From contig JAJLTO010000003.1 in the NCBI GenBank assembly GCA_030568195.1, positions 828,501 to 892,500 on the forward strand: a stretch of DNA of 64,000 nt, read 5' to 3'. This document shows positions 56,421-64,000 of this stretch, piece after piece. The translations under genes and the position numbers were made by a program. The notes beneath the pieces are model-generated. The model was not told the DNA's origin. It did not search any database and saw only the letters and a list, made by a program, of their open reading frames with translations. Origin of the DNA: Dipodascopsis uninucleata var. uninucleata (Eukaryota > Ascomycota > Lipomycetes > Lipomycetales > Lipomycetaceae). Position 1 is the stretch's first letter. Every line of letters begins with the position of its first letter.

Positions 56421-58249
56421 CTACTTGTTATCGATGATTGCGAAGCACCAAACCAAACAAGAAGCACCAAACCAAACAAGAAGTCCAGCTGCCAAAACTG
56501 CGAATAGACCAGAATATGCTATGTAAGTAAAGATAATTCTGAGCAACTTTGAGCAAAAGAAGCATGTCGTCTCTTGTATCTCTAAAATAATAGCAGGGTC
56601 ATAAATTTCATCGTCAGTAGCTGTATCGCTTATATAATAATCCCCACAATTTTCCAGAAAGTCCTTTGGTATGTGCTCGCGTCTACGAATATGCTCCGGT
56701 GCCTCAATAAATACTATTGCGAGTCCCTGTATCAGATGCCAGTCTATATGACAGTGGAAAAACCACACACCTGGGTTATTTGCTTTGAATCTAATGACTG
56801 CATATCCATATCTCTCCACATAGTAGGTATCTCGCAAAACAGGATATTCGCTGACGTTTTTTGGAGCATTTGGGTCGTATTCAAGCGGGCATTTTTCTGT
56901 TCCTGAGGAATTGGACCTTTCTATAACCTGAAATGCATGGCCATGCAAGTGAAACGGATGCAAGCCCGCATTATGATTGTTAATGACAACCTCAATGATT
57001 TCATCCTTCTCAATGGTATAAATGCTATCGTCGCTATCAAAGATAGTGGAATCTGAGGTTACACTATTATTCTCTAATAATGTATAGAGCACGGGAACCT
57101 TGGGTGGGATATAGGTGGTATCGTTAAATTTAAATCTGGTAATTCCATCGTCGAACATATCCATTGAGACTTCAAAAGTGATAGATCTTGTGGGTTCTAA
57201 AGCACGCATTTTTTCTAGCGGCACGAGGTCCATGTCGTTTAATTGTTCAAATTTTTCTGCGAAATGCGGATTCCTCATAGGCTTATGAGAATCATATACT
57301 AGCCAGCCAGTAGCATTAACGTTTAGACCATCTGGTATCTTATCAAGCATTGCTGTGTCTGCAGCAGCTATCATTGGATAGTTCTTGTGTGAATGATGTT
57401 TGGTACTCAGTAATATCGTGTATCTTTGACCGGCCACAATGTATATCATTGACGCGCGATGCGGCTCGACGTACACGCCGTCAACTTCAATTACATCGAA
57501 AGAATGACCTTCTATCCAGAAATATTGAGATAAAAACCCGGAGGCATTTATAATCCTCAGCTTGTACGTTCTCGATGGTCTAACCTTGAACACGAGATTA
57601 GAGGTCTCGTTCATAAGATTACCATCTTGGAAGTCGTCAGCATTTACAGCATTAAATAAATCAGGATTTGTTATAGCTAGTTACCTGGTATTGGTTCAGA
57701 TCCTGTAGGATTTGAAATAGTTAGTAGTTCATGTTCCGTGAGATACGAACTGTTCTTACGATAAAAGTCAGATAGCATAATATATCTGTCTTCATCATAT
57801 TTTTCTTTAAATGGATCTTCTTGGTCAGCAACTATGATGGCACCTCTGAGACCATCCATGTACTGGCCCTTATAATGAGAGTGGTACCAATATGTTCCTA
57901 CCTGGTCTACAGTAAAATTATAAACCACGTGCATTCCGGAAGGAATTGGACATTGCGTAACATAGGCGGTCCCATCCATACTATTTGTACCATTTTGAAA
58001 TATTCCATGAAAATGAATGGCCGTAGCCTGATCTTGTAAATTATTCGTGACATTTACCAACACCCTGTCTCCCTTCTTACAATAAATAGGTGGAGGTGGC
58101 CAAGCTCCATTTACACCTATCATTGCCTTTTCAAACTTGCCATCTGGGTTTGCAGTGACCCATTCTACTGTAAAGTTGAGATACACCTCGCTCGCGAGAG
58201 CGACACTAGCACACCAAGTGACTATTAACAGCCAAAGAGTAGTTTTCAT
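56421..58249 (-). CDS. FET3: Fet3-type multicopper ferroxidase, truncated cytosolic tail
   Basis: Plasma-membrane ferroxidase that oxidises Fe(II) for uptake with the Ftr1 permease. Exons 58249-57685 and 57625-56421 give 589 residues. A signal peptide (ending ALAS) precedes three cupredoxin domains. Copper ligands lie in AIHFHG, YWYHSHY, LHPFHLHGHAF and FFHCHIDWHLIQGL. The ferroxidase Glu is present as residue 185 in GSEPIP, the same number as in Saccharomyces Fet3. The intron (GTAACT to CCAAG) restores EPIPDGNLMNETSNLVFKVR. One transmembrane helix ends the protein. After it, a 19-bp tandem duplication shifts the frame and leaves a 12-residue end, while a 46-codon acidic tail stays open in the next frame. 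No Ftr1 gene is in the window. Confidence 0.9.
56442..56479. repeat. 19-bp tandem duplication in the Fet3-like gene
   Basis: Two perfect head-to-tail copies of a 19-bp unit, at 56442-56460 and 56461-56479. Since 19 is not a multiple of three, the reading frame changes after the transmembrane helix. Confidence 0.95.
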
Positions 58250-59068
58250 GTTTGTTTGCCTTGTTCACTGCCGCTAAATTGCCTTTTGGAGTATTAATAT
58301 TTTTCAAGTTTATAGCTTATTGCTGAAAGATAATATATCCCGGTGATAAACAGATACATTCTCATTTGTTTACATATACAATTTCCAGTCACTTTACTAA
58401 CCAATAATGTGATCTTAGTACTATGTATCGATGGTATTAAAATCAGTTTTAAGAAATTGAAGTTCATTCATAAACTTCATCGTATAATCATTCGCCCGTT
58501 ATACACTATCGTCTTAGCAGGGAAACCTACAGCCAGCTATCAACGCGGCACATCATAGCGGAAATACGAATCTACTTCCAGCATATAAACTTAATTCCTC
58601 ATTTTTCGTTTAGAATAAGACCTCACTAAACTTAGCGTATAATATTTTGCTTGAAGGTATGGAGATGTTTCCGAAACCTGATAAGCTTGACTAAAAGTCA
58701 TGTAGGCTACTGGTACCTGAACCGAATTGTGTTGCTTATTTTCCGTAGCAGTGATATAATAACATACGCAGAGATGGCTCTTAAGACTACACAGAAGTAA
58801 TCCAGAAAAGCTTCTTAATTTTAGCAGACTTCTTGTCGTGGGGACTATAACTAAATATAACGACTCTCGTATTATTTGGCTTTAATAACGAGGTGTAGAT
58901 TGTTTGTTTATAAAGTTCTCGGAGAAGAGCCGTAAAGCTTATCTTCCTCGAGGTGATACATATATAGACATCGCGACTACTAAGAGCTGAAAGCTGCATC
59001 CATTGACAATCAAGCAGACTATAGCATTCGATCGTCTAAGTAAAAACGTTCAGCATTTGCTAATCAGA
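58250..59068. other. Divergent promoter region Fet3-like gene/cyclase gene
   Basis: About 820 bp with no supported ORF. I did not find TTAGGGT or ACCCTAA here, unlike most other divergent promoters of the window. Confidence 0.5.
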
Positions 59069-60160
59069 ATGATCCCAGTTCTAGAGGCAAGAGCAGCTAA
59101 GGCGCCTGCTGTCGAGCGACCAAAGTTCGAAGATCTCCCGCTTCGCAAAGGTGATCCACCTTATTCGGCCTGGGGTCTCTGGGGAGACGATGATGAACTT
59201 GGAGCATTGAACCTCATTACTCCAGAAGTTACGAAAGAGGCTGTGAAGACTGTCGAATATGGTATCACAATTCCATTAAAGTGAGTATCTAATGTGGGCG
59301 CTATAATTTTGTTCTTGGTTCAGTGCTGAATTTAACGGAACGTTCTCGTTTGTAGTCTTCCACTCAATGAGCCCGCCGCTCCGTGGATTCCAAATCGTAT
59401 CCAGTTTCAACATAATATCATCGAAAAGGGATACGCTAATGATGACACTATTTACATGAATACACAGTCTTCTTCACAATGGGATTCCTTGAGACACTTT
59501 CCTTATCAAGACGGGCTTCTCTTCTACAATGGTACTACTCAGGCACACATATCTGGAACTGAAACTTCCAAAGCGACTAGTCGCAATGGAATTCAAAATA
59601 TGGCAAAAAAAGGCATCGCTTCTAGAGGAGTTTTATTGGATTGGCATTCTTGGGCTGTTAAGAATGGAATTGAACATGATCCGTTTTCCAGATACGAGAT
59701 TCCTTTAGAGCAGCTTCTGAAAGTTGCGGAGGAGGAGAAAGTCACTTTTAAGTCTGGTGATATTTTACTTATCCGTACAGGTGTTACGGAAGAATTCTTC
59801 AAGAAAACACAGGAGGAGCAGGAGGCCGTTGGTAAGCGCGAAGTTCGTTCTTTCATTGGAGTGCCATCGACCCCCGAAGTCGCCAAATGGCACTGGGATA
59901 ATCAATTTGCAGCCGTAGCCACGGATACCACCGCTTACGAAGTCTGGCCAAAATCAGACGAACCTATCGGAGATTGGGACTTCCGTCTACATGAAGTCTT
60001 CATGGGTGGATGGGGTTTACCTCTTGGAGAGATTTGGGACCTTGAAGAACTAGCAAAAGCTTGTAAAGAAATAGGTAGATGGGAATTCCTAATTGTATCA
60101 CAGCCTTTGTATATTGAAGGAGGTGTCGCCAGTCCTCCAAACGCTATGGCAATCATTTAA
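59069..60160 (+). CDS. Cyclase-family (kynurenine formamidase-like) hydrolase
   Basis: Metal-dependent hydrolase of the putative cyclase family (Pfam cyclase; bacterial members include kynurenine formamidase KynB). Exons 59069-59280 and 59356-60160 give 338 residues. Splicing restores ITIPLNLPLNEPAAPW. Family marks include WGLWGDDDELGALNLITP near the N-terminus, QWDSLRHFPYQDGLLFYNG (metal-binding region), GIASRGVLLDWHSWA, GDILLIRTG and VATDTTAYEVWP. The fungal members are of unknown substrate. The ATG at 59069 (MIPVLEAR) is the first in frame; the upstream frame is open without an ATG. No neighbouring tryptophan-catabolism gene suggests a pathway. Confidence 0.9.
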
Positions 60161-60764
60161 ATGTTATTCGTGGTTGAACCTATTTAACATCGCTATATTC
60201 TGGAGTTTTTCCCTCGACATCATTGCCAAATGTAGCGAATCAGAAGATTCACAAATAAAACAAACTATTATATACAAACGCCCTTACATACGATAGGAAC
60301 ATGTCTACCATCACAAACCCAATATTTAGAATTGTTCTAAACTCAAAGTGTAAACATAAATATACCATACACTTACTGATTATATATCACATATTATATG
60401 TTAAATCGCTAATATATCATGCTTTGCTTTAGAAAAAAAAGTTTGAAATAATATTATGTCGTGTATAACGCGTCAAATTCCAAAATATATATGGACACGT
60501 AACTGATAAATAGTATGAATAAATTTCAAAAGTTCGTTAAAGCTCACCGAAGCTAACCATAATAACGATAACAACCCGATACCGTCGCCAATAAAAAATA
60601 ATCACAAATACAAAACTTCATAATACAACATAAACATAGCCTTTGTCAAAATAAAACATGTACGAAATTTTCCTTCTCTACCGAGATGGCTATTAGGACC
60701 TCAAAAAAATTATTGTGCATAACAAGACGCATAAGAGCCATATAGAACAAAAGATAATAACAAT
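60161..60764. other. Convergent gap cyclase/GH76 genes
   Basis: About 600 bp of strongly AT-rich sequence between two gene ends; nothing visible. Confidence 0.5.
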
Positions 60765-62374
60765 TTATGATAAATCATCGAGTCGGATCCATTCCTTCAA
60801 ATTTGATGTGCCCTCGAATTTGGGCTCTAACAGCGACCATATGCATAATAATGTCATAGAAGCAGAAATTAAAAATGTGATGATCCAGGCACCAACTCGA
60901 TCTTTGGTAGCGATATTAGAAGCCTTATAACTAATCTTTGCACCAGTTCCTAAGCTAGGATCTCCTTTAGATGAACCGCCTGACGATGCTGTATAGGGTG
61001 CATCTGCGGACACAGACAAAAGATTCTGCGTAACCTCCAGAGCAGCCATCTGCTCTCCAAGACCATAGTTACCATCATAGGTACCAACAAGCCATGAAAA
61101 CCCACATGTCACACCATCACTTCCTCCATTACAAGTACTAACAGCAGCAGCAGATGACGCCTGTAGAATAGGTAAAAGTGTGGCTTTTGTATATGGCGCA
61201 ACCTGCATAGTGAGACCTAAGAAGCGACCGAAGTACGCCTTGAATGACTGCTGGTCAATGTTACAGTTAGTAGATCCAGATGTGGAAGATGGTTCACAAG
61301 CCGGTTCGTAAACAATATTAGTGTCTTGGTACAAGAAAACTTCCAAAGATGAAATTAATCCATCCAATCGTGTTTTCCAGGTAGAACTCTGGTTTGTATA
61401 ATCATACATATATGCGCAGCCGGCTAAATGTACAGCAAAATTGTAAGTCCATTGGATCTTATTCAACTTGGTACATTGTTCATCAATAGAAGCACCATCA
61501 TAGACTGCATAGGTACTAGAATCAATAAAGCCGACCTCAGTTTCCCAGTCCCAGACCTTTTCAGCCCATTGGGCATATGTATCGTTAGCCGTATAGCGAG
61601 CTAGTCTGGCACCTAATTGAAGCAGCAAACCGTTTGATATAGTATTCTTGTAATCGTAACCAGAATTGAATACAAACTTCTGCCATCGAACGCCTCCATC
61701 ACAGGTGGCAGAATCCCAGACAAGTGCGATAGAATTAAAGACTGCTTGAGCCAAAGCTAGCCACTGAGGATCATCAGACGATGGATTGGTAAAGTTCCGC
61801 TCAGCCGCTGCCATAGCAGCAATACCCCAGAAAGCTTGATCATCATTTCCTAGTGAACTAGTCTCGTTCGCTGGCATAAAATCCCAGTCGCTACCAACTT
61901 GGAAAATCAATCCGTTTACCATGTCATCGACCCAAGTGTCATCTCCAGTATAATACCAGTAATCTATCATACTTCCCCAGGCTGCGCCAGACTCCCACCA
62001 ATAGTAGTTGCCACTAAATATTCCCGGAATGTAACCAGCTTCATTTCCATGATAGTAGTTCATCAGACCACTAGCAATGGTAGTACATGCGGACTTTATC
62101 GAGTCTATAGTTCGAGAGATTAGTTTCTTTCATCATTCATCACGCTGTTTTCATACAGTTCAACAAATGAGCTCTCCAGCGAATACATCGGTAACGTCGA
62201 GCCAAATGTCTTCACTAGTCGAAGAGAAATTCTGTTTCCATTATATTCCGACTTACCGTCGCTACTGATATCAAGAGTGATCCCACTCGCATAACAGAGA
62301 TTGATACTGCCTATGATAGCGAGCACTAAGCTCATGAAGGCAAAGTCATTTGTCATTGTAACTATGTTTTTCAT
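60765..62374 (-). CDS. GH76 alpha-mannanase-like wall protein (Dfg5/Dcw1 family)
   Basis: Cell-surface enzyme thought to transfer GPI-anchored mannoproteins to wall glucan. Exons 62374-62257 and 62104-60765 give 485 residues; the intron starts GTAAGT and ends TATAG, and splicing restores DISSDDSIKSACTTIASGL. A signal peptide covers about the first 30 residues (LVLAIIGSINLCYAS). GH76 marks are YYHGNEAGYIPG, WWESGAAWGSMIDYWYYTGD and the catalytic Asp pair in GNDDQAFWG. Several cysteines match the family. The C-terminus has a hydrophobic helix (AWIITFLISASMTLLCIW) followed by a 21-residue hydrophilic tail, so it reads as a type I membrane protein and not as a classic GPI protein. Confidence 0.92.
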
Positions 62375-63079
62375 AGATCAAGTACTTTAGATAATCTGAA
62401 ACGGACTTTCTTCTCCTTAACTCACGATCACCAAGGCCAAATTTTTAGTCAAGTGCAACCGCTGTTAATGTCGATCGCGTGTCTGAAGCTTTAGAGGAGT
62501 CGCTGCTACTTCTGCTACAGGATAAGTGTTGAATCAATAATAATATACAAAATTCCGGCTGAGGAACAGAAAAATATACTCGCTCTAAGTCATAAGAATA
62601 ATGATATATTGAAAAAGCACCAGGAAAAAATGATATGGAAAGTGCTGTTTGTGGGTTCAAACTATGTGGCGTCGAGGAGAGGAAAGGGTTAATTGAGTTC
62701 ATGAGGCAGTTAATTTATATAGTGGCTGAGCACTTCTAACAATAGCATACACTAGTATAAATTGGGAAGATGAATTTATGCCACGCGTCATGCGGCTCGC
62801 AACTTGACTGTTTCTAGCGACTAAGCGACTAAAACAGAAGCTATTAGATGTCGCCGTGAGACCAGCTTGCATAGGGCACATCAGGTACGAGCAGCTTTTA
62901 ATAGAAATATAGCAGAAATTGAGAAAAGCAAACTCTATCATAGCTCAATGAGCCAGGTACTGGCATATCTAGGACGAAGTTAGTTCTATTGCGGACAGAA
63001 GATGGGGTAACAGAGAACATTAAAAAGGGGGTTCAAACCGAAGTTCGTACGTGGTTGGCCGTCTATATGCAGGAACAAG
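62375..63079. other. Intergenic region upstream of GH76 gene
   Basis: About 700 bp between the GH76 start and the end of the phospholipase gene. Short minus-strand frames here are not protein-like. Confidence 0.5.
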
Positions 63080-64000
63080 CTACTTTGTTCTAGCACGAAA
63101 CCAATCTAATGTATGTTCCCGTCCCATTTCGCGCGAGCATTCCGCTGCAACAAGATATGCGAATTCCTTAGATTCCCAATAGCTTGAGTGTGCGGTTAAT
63201 ATATGGATGTACTGGTTGTCAAGTGTGCCAGAGGGTTGTAGAATGTAGTCTAGCTGGCCGTTTTCGTTAAGCATGTGCATCCGTTTCTCGGATTGCGCCA
63301 AGTCGCGAGGGCTGGACGCAGAGTTTCTAGCAGATTCTTCGGATACCAAACTTGACCGCGTCGATCCTTCGTCAATATCGGACTCGTCTGACACCGACAG
63401 CATCCCTCTCTCGTCTTCATACACCCCGCGGCTTTTGAGCTTCTGGCGCTCCCTGTGAATAGCTTCCCCTGCCCTAAAGTTGGGTTTTACACGGCGTACT
63501 GCGTTGCCCGTGAAGATTAGTCCAGCATCACGCGCCGCGTCGCGCGCGGCCTTCGTAGACCGCTTGAAGGAGTCCGACGCACCTAGATGCAGTGGACGTT
63601 TATCCCAGAGCCGGTTTAGAATGGGACGATCTTTACTTCCAGGTAAACGAAGCACGGCCGTCTGCAAGCGGCCAGCGTACTCTGGGTCGACGCACGGATT
63701 CAGCCTGTAAGCTATAGGGTCTGAAGTGTGCGCAATATTGTAGATATTTTCTGCAGCCAAGCAGCCGTACACGCCGCCGTGGTCTATGCCGATATCGTCA
63801 TTCTCGTGCTCCTCGAGGTTCTCGCCCATTATGCGAGGAATTAGGTTTGCCGAGTTGAGCAACATAAAAAAACCTGCAGGACTCCCAACCAGAAACAAAT
63901 TGCGCACTTTAAATTCGAAATAAATGTTGTCGCTCTCAGAAACGTTGCTGGGTTGAGTAAAAAGAGGAGGTGGCACAGTAGGCTGCCGAGAGAGAATGTC
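63080..64000 (-). CDS. DDHD-domain phospholipase (Ddl1/PA-PLA1 family), 5' part outside window
   Basis: C-terminal 306 residues of a phosphatidic-acid-preferring phospholipase A1-like protein; relatives include yeast Ddl1 (YOR022C). The frame is open to the right edge, where it reads DILSRQPT, the sequence usually found just after the GHSLGS serine motif, which therefore lies outside. The DDHD domain shows VRNLFLVGSPAGFFMLLN, the DIGIDHGGVYG-like region, YNIAHTSDPIAYRLNP and a final ILTAHSSYWESKEFA. A long charged, Ser-rich linker sits between. The gene is GC-richer than its neighbours. Confidence 0.88.
   Translation of the reverse strand, partial: DILSRQPTVPPPLFTQPSNVSESDNIYFEFKVRNLFLVGSPAGFFMLLNSANLIPRIMGENLEEHENDDIGIDHGGVYGCLAAENIYNIAHTSDPIAYRLNPCVDPEYAGRLQTAVLRLPGSKDRPILNRLWDKRPLHLGASDSFKRSTKAARDAARDAGLIFTGNAVRRVKPNFRAGEAIHRERQKLKSRGVYEDERGMLSVSDESDIDEGSTRSSLVSEESARNSASSPRDLAQSEKRMHMLNENGQLDYILQPSGTLDNQYIHILTAHSSYWESKEFAYLVAAECSREMGREHTLDWFRARTK

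Overview
The window looks like nuclear DNA of an ascomycete yeast or yeast-like fungus. Its genes are fungal housekeeping and cell-surface families (Are2, Pet8, Dcc1, Tum1, Apc11, Map1, Erv14, His3, Sse1, GYF/Smy2, Fet3, Dfg5/Dcw1, Ddl1, a Thi20-like protein). Most are broken by short spliceosomal introns with GTAAGT/GTATGT/GTGAGT-type donors and CTAAC-like branch sites. I reconstructed 32 introns in 19 genes by reading across splice sites in frame. A chitin synthase of the class VI type and a Cu-only superoxide dismutase, together with this intron density, argue against a Saccharomyces-like species. An early-branching yeast lineage fits better, but I cannot name the species. I saw no rRNA, convincing tRNA, CRISPR, plasmid or phage feature, and no recognisable transposon.

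Layout. 1-40.2 kb is compact and mostly housekeeping: ARE2 (cut by the left edge), PET8, DCC1, an EVE-domain protein, TUM1, APC11, MAP1, ERV14, a membrane-anchored ZZ/EF-hand protein, HIS3, a degenerate methyltransferase-like protein, a sugar transporter, an SDR dehydrogenase, a coiled-coil protein, an ACS-family transporter, a GYF-domain protein, chitin synthase, SSE1 and a second sugar transporter. From 41 to 62.4 kb genes are sparser, with gaps of 1.7-2.7 kb, and mostly act at the cell surface: a small membrane protein, a second ACS transporter, Cu-only SOD, a secreted cysteine-rich protein, a secreted endonuclease/exonuclease/phosphatase-family protein, a Thi20-like kinase/TenA fusion, a Fet3-type multicopper oxidase, a cyclase-family enzyme and a GH76 mannanase. 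The right edge cuts a DDHD phospholipase.

Logic. The left part is a set of independent core functions (sterol storage, mitochondrial SAM import, cohesion, tRNA thiolation/sulfur transfer, APC/C, N-terminal Met removal, ER export, histidine synthesis, Hsp110). The right part groups nutrient uptake, extracellular redox chemistry and wall remodelling, as in an adaptive compartment. No new multi-gene system is obvious. The best leads are a TTAGGGT/ACCCTAA motif found in six of the eight divergent promoters, a Thi20-like protein whose kinase domain has lost its GTGC motif while TenA looks intact, a 19-bp tandem duplication that truncates the Fet3-like cytosolic tail, a 7-nt microexon in MAP1, and an unlisted small ORF with a TATA box and one in-frame TAG at 33,981-34,274.
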